DNA of 64,000 nt from Beta vulgaris subsp. vulgaris (Eukaryota > Streptophyta > Magnoliopsida > Caryophyllales > Amaranthaceae). A model generated the notes under the pieces. The model saw only the letters and a program-made list of their open reading frames with translations. It was not told the DNA's origin and made no database searches. The stretch is taken from the NCBI RefSeq assembly GCF_026745355.1, contig NC_079207.1, forward strand, positions 13,625,269 through 13,689,268. The letters are read 5' to 3'. Made by a program: the position numbers and the translations under genes. Positions 33,529 through 43,469 of the stretch are shown here, one piece after another; the first letter of the stretch is position 1; each line of letters opens with the position of its first letter.

Positions 33529-34275
33529 GAATTGATTTAGCCAATTCGGTAGGGAGCATGGTTGAGACACAAGAGTACGACTGTATGGCTTCAAGATTAC
33601 TTTGAATAAGTGTAAAACGACCCACTTATTATTATTTTTTTATCACTCTTTTGAGCAATATGATTAAGATCAGCTTTAGTTGGGTTGTAGGAGCTAAAAA
33701 AGATTCCAAGATAACGGCCTAACGAGGATTTTGGCAGTATATTGAATTGATTTGCTAAAGTTGTCTTACGGTTGTTAGAGAATTTTTCGAAAAAAAATAT
33801 GGATGACTTATGGAAGTTAACTAGTTGTCCTGGCAGATTACATGAATCACCCATAATGTTTTTAAAATTTCTACATGTTGTAGTAGTGGCTTTACAGAAA
33901 AGCAGTTGTCATCAACGAAGAGAAGACAAGGAATATTTGCAATCCCTAAATCCCTATCTCGACTTTGCAGGGATAATTTCGAATAAAGACTTCCATGCAT
34001 AAAATGAAAAGATAGGGTGATAGAGGGTCATTTTGTCTAAGACCTCGAGAAGGGAAGAACCATAGAGAAGGTTGACAATTAACTTTAATGTATAAGAAAT
34101 ATTACTTACCCATTCTTTAATTCTTAAAATCCAAGTTGAGGGAAAGCCAAAAGCTTCAAGAGTTTGCCATAGGAACTCCTATTCTATTTGATCATAGAAC
34201 TTTTTCATATCAAGCTTTAAAGCACACCGGCCTGTTTTATTTTGCGATTTGTGGAAGGTATTCAAAGCTTCTTGT
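33529..34275 (-). pseudogene. Old LINE, reverse transcriptase part
   Basis: On the minus strand, from 34270 downwards, there are blocks like 'GRCALKLDMKKFYDQIEWEFL' and 'LVNFHKSSIFF', followed by 'LGRYLGI', which are conserved LINE reverse transcriptase motifs. Stops and frameshifts are frequent. The 3' continuation is at 11972, on the far side of the Copia insertion. The 5' side ends abruptly at about 34275, where an inverted LINE fragment begins. Confidence 0.7.
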
Positions 34276-34810
34276 CAGGTGAGTTTACGATAAAATCAAC
34301 TATTTGGCTAGCCCGTAACCTACCCATAAATCAACCAAAATGGCAATATCGCTGGATCTGAAACTTAGATATTCCACTCAAATTGAAAATTTTTCATGTG
34401 GCAAATATGCCACAACAGTCTTGACGTTTGTACTATTCTTGCGAAAAGAAATATTATTACATTTAGCCAATGTGTTATGTGTAACTATCAATGATAAGAA
34501 GAGATGTTTTTTTTTTGGTGTTTGCACCCGGTTCACCCTTCGGGCTACATCTGGATCGAGGCCAAGTTCGGGGTGGTTAGGTTCCATTCATCTCCCAAGG
34601 GTGTTGCGGGGATCCGAACACGGGCCCGTCCTACCAAAGCCAACCCCCATTACCACTGGGCCAACACTTACTTGGTTGATAAGAAGAGATGCTGATTGTA
34701 TAAGAAAAGGAGAAAAACTTTATGGGTGTATAACGAAGGAGTACATAGAGATACGTATTAATAGTGATAATAGAAATTTTAGGGTGATAATTAGCAACTT
34801 CATATAAAAA
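34276..34810 (+). pseudogene. Inverted LINE fragment abutting the old LINE
   Basis: The part 34276-34455 matches the complement of 11210-11400, for example 'ctagcccgtaacctacccat', 'tcaaccaaaatggcaatat' and 'catgtggcaaatatgccaca', with about one difference in ten. Because the LINE at 11 kb is in minus sense, this copy is in plus sense, tail-facing the other fragment. It is interrupted by the SINE at 34507-34676. Confidence 0.65.
34507..34676 (-). mobile_element. tRNA-derived SINE, 15-base target duplication
   Basis: On the minus strand the element starts with 'gtgttggcccagtggtaatg' (A-box-like) and 'gttcggatcc' (B-box-like), as in RNA polymerase III promoters. It ends in a run of As (34507-34516 on the plus strand as Ts). 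The duplication tgataagaagagatg is exact at 34492-34506 and 34677-34691. The body is GC-rich compared with its surroundings. Movement would need LINE proteins. Confidence 0.85.
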
Positions 34811-35241
34811 TTACACTTCCCTCAATTTCTTTTTGCTTGACATACATACTTTACATAACTATTTTGACCACAAAAAATTCGTATATGACAATTAAAACTT
34901 GTTTTTTTGGTGAGTATTAAGCTAATAAATATAAAAAACATAGTTTCATCATATTATGTTCTTATACTATCTTTATTCTATATTAATTGCAACAATTTCA
35001 CTTTTATAAAATTATAATATTCACATGTGTCATTGTCACCATAATTTTTAACTATAATATAAACAATAATGCTAATAGCTAAGATGTTTTAAGGTTTAGC
35101 TCCATGTGTATCTTCCGCGTATCAATATCATTTTTCATAATTTTTACTATACAGTTGGAGATAGTTAAGGTTTTGCATTGTTAAGTGTGTCGGTCAAACT
35201 ATTTAAATTAATATAGAAAGAAAAGAGCAACTTTTTATTAA
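34811..35241. other. AT-rich intergenic sequence
   Basis: Nothing recognisable apart from AT-rich sequence. Confidence 0.5.
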
Positions 35242-35243
35242 TA

Positions 35244-35565
35244 CTCCCTCCGTTTCCTAAAGATCTTCCCTCTTTCCGTTTAAGTGCGTTTCCAAAAGAT
35301 CTTCCCTTTTTTGCTTTATTCCTTAATTGGATTTTTTTTTCTTTTTTACCCTCTCATGTCTCTATCATATGATCCACAATTACAATATTAATTCAATTTT
35401 ACTCCATTTCTCTCTCCTACTTTAACCCCTTTTTATTTGCTTATTTATCTTAACCCCTTTATCTCTCCTACTTTACCCACCTCACACCTCACACCTCACA
35501 CAAATGGATCCTCCCTGGTATCTGTAGGAATAGTAACAAGGAAAATCTTTAGGAAACGGAGGGAG
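35244..35565. mobile_element. Stowaway-like MITE, TA duplication
   Basis: The 322-base element starts CTCCCTCCGTTTCCTAAAG and ends with its complement, flanked by TA on both sides (35242-35243, 35566-35567). An internal repeat 'aagatcttccc' occurs twice at the left. The family is the one of the relic at 21546. It has no coding capacity; Tc1/mariner transposase is the usual source of movement. Confidence 0.88.
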
Positions 35566-35780
35566 TATGAACTAAGTAATTAACAAACATATCTCATCCT
35601 TTAATATTATCTGCGGCTTATAAAACGGAATGAGCAAATATTTTGATTGATTATAATCCCCTAAAAGTCTCGTCCAATCGATCTGGTTATTGCAACTAAT
35701 AAATAACGAATGAAGTATGTTGTTGGATTCATATAAACGAAGATTTTAAAGCTTTCAACATATAGAAACTTTCATTAATA

Positions 35781-36064
35781 CTTCCTCCGTCCCAATTTAT
35801 TTGCTACATTTTGCCATTTAGGTGTGTCCCATTTTATTTGCTACATTTGCAAATATTTCCATATATAGTACATAGGTCCCACACTTTATTTACAAATTTG
35901 CCATCACTCCCTCCTTATTTTTGTAAATATTTCCATATATAGTACATATGTCCCACAATTTACCTATTTGCTTTTTTATTAATTCTTGTTATGGCAATGG
36001 TCCCTACTCCCTCCTTGGTCTTTGTGATAAAGCAACTGTAGCAAATAAATTGGGACGGAGGGAG
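35781..36064. mobile_element. Stowaway-like MITE of a second subfamily, TA duplication
   Basis: The ends are CTTCCTCCGTCCCAATTTAT and the complement of CTCCCTCCGTCCCAATTTAT, flanked by TA (35779-35780, 36065-36066). The element is 284 bases and non-coding. 'ttatttgctacatt' repeats lie inside. Confidence 0.88.
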
Positions 36065-36066
36065 TA

Positions 36067-36776
36067 TATGACTAGAGATATATTGTCAAAATTTTACATT
36101 GGTAAGCTTGCACAATCCCATATATATAATGCAATAGAAAGGATACAAAGGAAGTCGTACAAAGTGTTATCCATGGTGAAACGCAAGATTTATTTTACTT
36201 TTTTTTTTTGTATGTTAACCAACCTTTAACTAAATAAATTGGAGAAATAAAAGTTAATATTCATACAACATCTTAATTATAATATTTTAAGTTCCCTTCC
36301 AAAATTCTACAACACGCTATTAATTTAGATTCATTAATAATTCCCCAAAAATCATTACCAAAATAAAAACTAAGAAAAGGGTTAAGATACTCATGAGATG
36401 AAATCTCAACTTCAACATGAGCTCCTATCTTTGTTTCTACAACTCCAATAACCTAATATGCTTATCGTTCGATATGATTAAATAGGTCGTTACAGTGTCA
36501 TTATGATATTTATATATCACTCTAATTTAAATCCTTTGCATCCCTTGTTTCGATCCCATTTTGCACCTACCTAGTTCACATTAGATAACCTCTTTCCTTC
36601 GTTCTTTATATTCCATCTTTTTAAAACTCTCTTATTGTCAAATTCATCAAAATTAGAATTTGTGTTGGGGAGAGCTTTATATTGCTTGTCGATGTTGTTG
36701 CTTTTCCTTTTCCATCCTTCATGCTTTTGATTAATTATCTCGTTTAAACATTAAGGACAATGATTCATCTAAGCTT
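36067..36776. other. AT-rich intergenic sequence
   Basis: No gene or repeat structure was recognised. Confidence 0.5.
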
Positions 36777-36793
36777 AAGGGGGTTGTGTTCAT

Positions 36794-37430
36794 AATACCC
36801 TTTTTTTTTCTCTCCCCTCTCTCCTCTCTACTTTTAAAAACCCTAGCCTCCATTGTTGATTTTTAAAGGGGCTTCCATCGGTTTTTACCGTTGGAAAGCC
36901 CCCACCTTTGCTTTTCTATTTGTTTTTAGGTTTCCAATAACGATTTCTCCCTCGAAAGACAGGGTTTTCGATCTCCTTCGTAAGAAAAGGTTTTTCGATC
37001 TCCTTCGAAAGACAAGGTTTTTCGACCTCCTTCGAAAGACAGAGTTTTTCTCCTCTTTTAGAGGGGGAATTTCTACAGGTTACAATCCGGGATACTAGAT
37101 CTAATGGATTGTCGTGAAATTATTTTGTTGGTGAAGAATTATGCGGGATCACAAAGGTTATCAATTTTTCGAATACGGTCAGATAAATCCAACGAAAATC
37201 ATCCTCACGACTACAAGGGATCGTTAGATTGTCTCTCCAACAAGGCTGTATTTTCCAGCGATATAAGCGGGAGATGTTCCACATTGCAAGATTTGTTTGA
37301 CGATCGTAGTTTTTATGAAGGAAATTTTTGTTTGATTCAACTTATGTATTTGTTTGATTCGATTGCTTATGTAGATGTCGTATGACTTTTTATTAATGAA
37401 TTAATTTTACTATTCAAAAAAAAAAAAAAA
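36794..37430 (+). mobile_element. Poly(A)-tailed non-LTR retroposon, 17-base target duplication
   Basis: The 637-base element is flanked by aagggggttgtgttcat (36777-36793 and 37431-37447) and ends in a run of As. It starts with a C/T-rich leader and 'aaaccctagcc', as plant LINE leaders do. The 3' part 'tagatgtcgtatgacttt' with 'aatgaattaatttta' is shared with 39907-40536 and 8678-8749. A threefold repeat of 'ttcgatctccttcgaaagac' lies at about 36957-37045. It has no long conserved ORF, so it is probably a non-autonomous LINE derivative or large SINE. Confidence 0.8.
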
Positions 37431-37447
37431 AAGGGGGTTGTGTTCAT

Positions 37448-38876
37448 CATTCTACTGCTTGGATCATAATTTTGGGTCAGGCCAAGCCGAATTCGTGAGT
37501 CGGGTCTATATTGATCACCTCTACCTTGTTTCAACTTTTTATAGCAAAATTTTTAATGTGTCACTCATACATTCTTCCATAATTTTCAAGCATAATCATT
37601 AATCTTTGTCATTGCTTTGTGGCCCTTTAATAAATTTGCGTACGAGGGGTCCTGTTATACTCGACATAGTTGTTGTGCTAGACCCATTATATATTTTGAC
37701 ATTTACTTTACGAGTCTAATATTACTTCTCAACACCTCGCATTTTTTTTAAACATAAATTCTAGCTTTATAAGGATTAAATTTGAACATTAGACATAATT
37801 ATTTTTTTTTTTTGTTAGCTAAATTTCGTTGGTTAAACCTATATCACTTAATTAGTTAACCTGAATTTTTTTCTATTTGTACTTTCTTTAAGGTTTTTAA
37901 AATCAAAATTGATGAGTGATAAAAGAATGTTATATAGATTTAATTTATTTATGATTTCTTATATTTTTTCAACAAAGTATTTTGTGTTAATTAAATTATT
38001 TTACTTTGTTAATTGATTGTATTTTCCTTTTTGACGTAATATTTGATTGTGTATTGATTGATCAAATAATTTATTGATATAATTCTCTTTTTTACTTTTT
38101 TTCAGCATGAATATACTAAGTCATATGCCTTGTACCTAAAAAAATGTACTAAGTCTAGTGCTCAATTGTTTTTTTTTGGCTAAATTATTACTTGATTGCC
38201 TCCAACATTTTCGTTAATTTTTTTATGCTATATCTAAGATTGACTTTATTTTATCCTTTTGTTGTTGGAGTAGCTGATTTACTAATGGTCTAATAGGTAA
38301 TCAAATAAATTTATATGGAATATCTCCCCTTTTCCTTATACTACTATAATAAAGATATACTTTGATTATCAGGAACACATTAATCTTATTATTATTCGAA
38401 CAACTTATACATATTCTTTTAATATTATAAAGTTCTAAAATCGTTCAAATTTTTTCTTCTATGTAATTGCTTGTATTTTCCTTAATAGATAAAACTGTAC
38501 AACAGGTAATGACTCGGTGCATCCCATGGTGTAATCAATATTTAGTTTATTATATACCTTATCAAAGTGAACCTGGCTCGAAAAATGCTCGGACTTGGTC
38601 AGATTTTTTAGCATGGATTTGGGACTGACCCGATTTTTTGATTTAGGACGGAGTTTGAACAATCTAAAAATGACTATTTAGTTCAAATTTTGGTCCAAAA
38701 AAGCAGGTTCTAGTCACAAAAATTTGGTCCGGCTTGACTAATGACAACTTTTAGGTTCGACGCGGTCCGAACCCGACCTGACTCGCAATTTGATCATTTC
38801 TAGTTGATTAGAAGGAGAATGAAAATCCCTGTTTGTGATTCCCATTCGTTGAGTCCTCCCATTCTTTAGGAAAGGT
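37448..38876. other. Intergenic, with a GGTC-rich island at about 38569-38790
   Basis: Mostly AT-rich sequence without genes. The island contains 'ggtccggcttgac', 'gacgcggtccgaacc' and similar words like those at 9040 and 15258. It may be a remnant of a DNA element. Confidence 0.4.
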
Positions 38877-38879
38877 TTA

Positions 38880-39245
38880 GGCTATGTTTAGTTTACCTGA
38901 AATTTTCTGATCTGAACTTATCTGATCTGATCTGAACTTATTTTTTCTGATCTGATCTGATCTGAACTTTATTTTTTCTGATTACAAGATCTTATCTTTT
39001 AGATTTTTTCTCAATATATAAGAAAAAAATATAGTCATGTGGGGTCTTTGTTGATTCGTCTCAATGAGTACTTTATTTAATATTCAATTATTATAATTTT
39101 TACTAATATGTAATGAAAGATATAATGATTTTTAAATATAAGCATAATCTGAACTGATCTAATCTGAATTTATTTTTTCTGATCTGATCTGATCTAATCT
39201 GATTAGATCTGAAATAAGCAAAAATAAGGTGAACTGAACATAGCC
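38880..39245. mobile_element. Tourist-like MITE, TTA duplication
   Basis: The ends are GGCTATGTTTAGTTTACCTG and the complement of GGCTATGTTCAGTTCACCTT, flanked by TTA (38877-38879, 39246-39248). Many 'gatctgatctg' repeats lie beside the ends. A three-base TTA/TAA duplication is the signature of PIF/Harbinger elements. The core (39009-39135) is shared in inverted orientation with the Stowaway-like MITE at 40615. Confidence 0.85.
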
Positions 39246-39248
39246 TTA

Positions 39249-39890
39249 ACCGTGTAAATAGAGTTTGAAAATTACTCTAATAGTCTAATCTAACAATAAG
39301 CTCGAAAATGAAGGGCTGCATTTGAAGTTTCTATGTTTGAAATGACGTCAAATTTTTTCCGTTGGACACGCCAGGAAGGATGAAAGTTGGTTAAGAAAAG
39401 TTCCGAGGTAAGAAATAATCAGGAAACATGTGATGATGATTCGTAGGAATACACCAAACCGTGAAAAAACTACTAATGAGTAATGAGGTCAAGTTGGGAC
39501 GTTGATTGAGTATACAGTTTTGATTTTTGAAGACATATGTTTAGTTTTCATTCTATTGGAATTTGGAAGTAGTTGTCTTTGCTACTTGACATTGTCTTCA
39601 TGCATACATATGTATTGACTCCAATTTAAACCTTATTGTGTGGTAGTTCGAATTCGTCCCTAATCTTTGGAAATTAATTTCTAAGAAAATGAGGCTAGAG
39701 CCTAGAAGGAAAGTCGTTCATACTTCATATCAAAGGACCTATTAATTAACGATCAAAGGAGAAAATGACGAAGGTGTTTTGGAGAGAGGTAAAAGTTTTG
39801 AAGGTATTGTGGGAAATTTAGGTATAGACTATTAGATGGCTTTGTTCCTAACATTTAAGAAATAAGAATTTTTCTTAATCTCTTTACCTT
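39249..39890. other. Intergenic sequence
   Basis: No gene or clear repeat was found. Confidence 0.5.
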
Positions 39891-39906
39891 CATACTATTA
39901 TTATCA

Positions 39907-40536
39907 TGCTAATTGAAGTAGATCGAATCAGTAAAGTTCCGCCTCCTCTCTCCTTTCTTTTTCTCTCTTTTCTCTCCTCACCCATAAAACCCTAATTTTC
40001 AATTTAGGGGCTACCAACCTACCACCACCTTTTTGGTCGGTGGTAAACCCCTTTTCTCCTTTTGTTACTAGTTTTTTTAAATTTATGTTTATAATAAATT
40101 TCAGACTCTCTCTAATGGAGAATTTTCCTACCCATATATTGGGTTATATCTACCCATATATTGGGTTTTATCTCTCTCCATGTGAGAGTTTGCAGACTTT
40201 GTTTTTGGATTTTTGTGTAATTCAAGATGTTGATTTGTTGATCGAAATTTGTGCGGAATTGCAACAGATGTAAAGACTTCATCTACAATCACTTGAATTA
40301 AATTCAGTTCTATTTTAAAACTACAAAAGATCGACAGACCCCTTGCAGAAGGTTGCATCAGACAGCGATGTGAAAGACGAGGGTTTTCAGAATTGATAGA
40401 TCTATTCAACGATAGTTGTTTTGTCATATTAGAATTGTATTTATTTCATTTTGATATGCATTTGTTTAGTTTCTACTTCTATGGTAGATGTCGTATGACT
40501 TTGAATCAATGAATTAATGTTAATTTTTTTAAAAAA
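39907..40536 (+). mobile_element. Poly(A)-tailed non-LTR retroposon, 15-base target duplication
   Basis: The 630-base element is flanked by atactattattatca (39892-39906 and 40537-40551). The 5' part has a C/T-rich leader and 'ataaaaccctaattttcaa'. The 3' part carries 'tagatgtcgtatgactttga' and 'aatgaattaatgttaa' before a short A-run. It belongs to the same family as 36794-37430, though the middles are well diverged. No conserved protein was recognised. Confidence 0.8.
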
Positions 40537-40614
40537 ATACTATTATTATCACTTCAATTTTGTTCAATTAATTTATATAATTGATGATTGATATGAATGC
40601 TATATAAAAAGTTA

Positions 40615-40869
40615 CTCCCTCTGTTTTTTTATCATTCTCACTTCCTGTGCACGTCTTCCAATGCACGTTTTAAAACTTAAATATCTTTCATTATATATTA
40701 GTAAAAATTATAACGATTGAATATTAATAAAGTACTAATTGAGACGAATCAAACAAGACCCCACATGACTATGTTTTTTCTTATGAATTGAGAACATTTG
40801 AGAAGATTCGCTCTATGCATGAATAGTGTCAAGATTCCAAGTGAGAAAGATAAAATAAAACAGAGGAAG
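40615..40869. mobile_element. Stowaway-like MITE, TA duplication, with a core shared with the Tourist-like MITE
   Basis: The ends are CTCCCTCTGTTTTTTTATC and the complement of CTTCCTCTGTTTTATTTTATC, flanked by TA (40613-40614, 40870-40871). Bases 40679-40796 match the complement of 39009-39135. The element is non-coding. Confidence 0.8.
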
Positions 40870-41130
40870 TACTAGTCAAATCAAAACAAACTTTTTTGTT
40901 GATGAAAACTTGATATAATGAAAACTTATTTTTGCTTTTTATTTATTGATCATTTTGTTTATGTTCGTTTATATTTTATAGTTATACTTTTCCTTTCATC
41001 ATAGATTGATGTTACATTTCACTTGTTCTTACTTTATCCACACAATGAACATCTCTCCCCTTTTTCAAAAAAAAAAAATGTACATCTCTCCTCTACATTT
41101 CCTTCCTCTAGTCATTAAAAATACACACTA

Positions 41131-42610
41131 TAAAACACTTCTCTCTCTAAACTCTCTCAAACCCTAACCTAAGAAAACAAAACACAACCCCGCCGCACAG
41201 GCTCGCCGGAGGCCGGTCTGAGCGCCGCGCCGCGCCGCTCCTCGGTCGCCGGCGAGCCCCTGCTATTAGTTTAGGTAGTTAGTTTCTCTCCTCGCCCTCT
41301 GTTTCGCACCCGTTTTCTCCACCACCGTTCGCTCCCTTTCCCCTCACCTGCGCCTCCCTCTTCGTTTCTCCCCCTGTTTTGCATCTGTCCCTCCGGCGAT
41401 TGTGTTTCCCTCTCCGTGGATCGGGTTGCCGGTGCGTTCGATTTTGCTGTTCGTTTTGGTTTTTTTTTTCTCTATTTTCATCGCCTTTTCCAATTTTCTC
41501 TTCGTCGCCTTTTTCGTTCGTTGGTGCGTTCCCCTCCCCAGTTTCGCACCACCCACATCTTTAGTGCGTCGGTCTACCCAGTCCTTAGTCGTTCCCCGAG
41601 TCTGTGCGAGTCCACCCTCTCCCTTGTTCGATGTGTTCCCCTCCCCCGCTTACCCCTGTTTGTGGTCTGTTCTTCATCCCACCCCCATTTGGGCTCGGCT
41701 GCGTGGTGCTTAACACCCAGCTTCCTTGGTCAGGAGTCTCCCCTCCCCGATCCCCCCCTCTTAAGGTGGTTAGTCTAAGTTTCCCCTTCCCCGTCCCCCT
41801 GGTTAGGCTTAGGTGTAGTCGCGTGTCCCCTCCCCGTCCCCCGCTATAGTGTTAGTTGGCGTCAGTGTATTTAGTGTGCCTAGGAAGCGTGTGCTGCAGG
41901 TTCTTGCCGGTGTTGTTTGCCGGCGTGGCTCTATGTGTCGGGTGGTCGTTAATGTTTTCATTATCTTCATGTTTGTTTGTTTAAGATCTGTTGTTTGTCG
42001 GTCTTCTGGATTTGGGTTTGTCACTTTGGATCTTAGGATCCGTCAGTGGGGCGTAGTTTATCAATCTAACTCGTCCCAAATTCTCGTGATGACTTCATGT
42101 GTCATCACACCTCAAAAACGCATTTTGTGGGAGGCCCCCCAACTTGATTTGGGGCACGTGAAGACCTCCACGTCTTTCGAGTTTCAGTCCAGTGTGACTG
42201 AACTTCGAATACCCTCGCAGCAGGGTCAAAAGTCACTATCAAACGTGACTTCTTTGTTCGTTGAACCAGGAGAATCCCAGGAGGCTCATCAAAGACCTTG
42301 GGATTTCGTGCCTAGTGGACAAGATCTACTAGCAGTTGTACGACAATCTCTCTATGAAGATCGTCAGAGTTGTGTCTTTCAACAGATTTTCTCTCACATC
42401 CACCTTCACTCCCCATCGCACAAGACAAACGTTCTTCGGACTGTACTTTTATTAGTTAGTGTTTATGTTAACTTGTTTTTCCGCGTTATTGTAGTTTCCA
42501 TAATGTCTGTTGTTTCTTGTTTCTGTTTAGTTTGGTTGTATTACCATTAGGTTGTACTCCCAATTTTCAGTAATGCAAATTTCCTTGATGTCAAAAAAAA
42601 AAAAAAAAAA
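41131..42610 (+). mobile_element. GC-rich poly(A)-tailed retroposon, probably an internally deleted LINE
   Basis: The 1.48-kb element is flanked by aaaaatacacacta (41117-41130) and the matching bases ending at 42619, and it ends in about 17 As. The first 150 bases are GC-rich, with 'ccgccgcacaggctcgccgg' type sequence, and follow 'aaaccctaacctaag', as in plant LINE leaders. A C-rich body follows. The frame 41849-42550 is open for 233 codons but shows no domain I recognise. Transcript-like 3' sequence precedes the tail. It could instead be a retrocopy of a host mRNA. Confidence 0.65.
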
Positions 42611-42619
42611 TACACACTA

Positions 42620-43266
42620 CAACTTCTCTCCTACACTTTCTCTCCATTCTTTTCAACTAATTTTTTATTATTAGAACAAAACTGAACCTTATTTTTGAGA
42701 GAATTGAAAATCAAACCTTTTTTCTGTTGAACTAAACTTATATGAAATTTGGACTCTATTTACATATCAACCCGTACGGTGTCTTGGTGTACCTTTTGCA
42801 GGCTAGACACTAAGATAAGATCACATTAAATATAATCATATTGATACTCCAATAAAAGCTTTGTTCCTATATAATCATATTGATACTTCTTTAAATTGTC
42901 CAGTATCTTAGAGTTATCAATCTTGATACTCATACGAGTCAACAATGGAACTAAGATAAGATCACATTTAATATAATATATGCTCTGCTCCAAGAATTAG
43001 TATTTAACATTTAACTTGCGTAATAAAGTAAATGTCACAACAGTTACGAATGTGCAGTAAATTGCAATAAAAGATTTACACAGAATGAGGCACAACCAAG
43101 AAAATTTCCTCCCTACTTCAAGTGGTTCAAAATTCGGAAGCAAATTAACGGGTGAGGATTTGGTCCATCCCTCTCTATTATGAAAGTGAAAAAATAAAAA
43201 CAGAACACCACATGTATCGCGGACTTGCAGTATAAAGTCTGATATAAGATTGGTTTACCTTAAATT
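42620..43266. other. AT-rich intergenic sequence
   Basis: This stretch separates two retroposon insertions. A short repeated block around 'taatcatattgatact' occurs near 42834 and 42874. No gene was found. Confidence 0.5.
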
Positions 43267-43469
43267 AAATTAGGGTTAGGGTGCATTAGTGAGATCAAAA
43301 TTTTTTTTTCTTGCCATTTTGAGAAAGAAGAGCAAGTGTTCATTTTTTTTTTTAAAAAAAATGGAATATTAAGTTCCTTTTGGCCCACCAAAACTTTAGC
43401 ATTGTTGTTTTGAATTGAAACCTAATAAGCTAAAACACTAACAGTGAGAGGGTAGAACCACATAAGAAA

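Noticed and set aside
34530..34676. tRNA gene
   Set aside because: The A and B boxes are tRNA-like, but no full cloverleaf is evident and the poly(A) end with target duplication shows a SINE.
36853..37385. Small protein genes in the retroposon at 36794-37430
   Set aside because: The frames are not shared with the sister copy at 39907-40536, so they are unlikely to be coding.
41344..41849. Several overlapping frames of 60-120 codons in the GC-rich retroposon
   Set aside because: They are overlapping frames of a C-rich leader-like sequence with no conserved motif.
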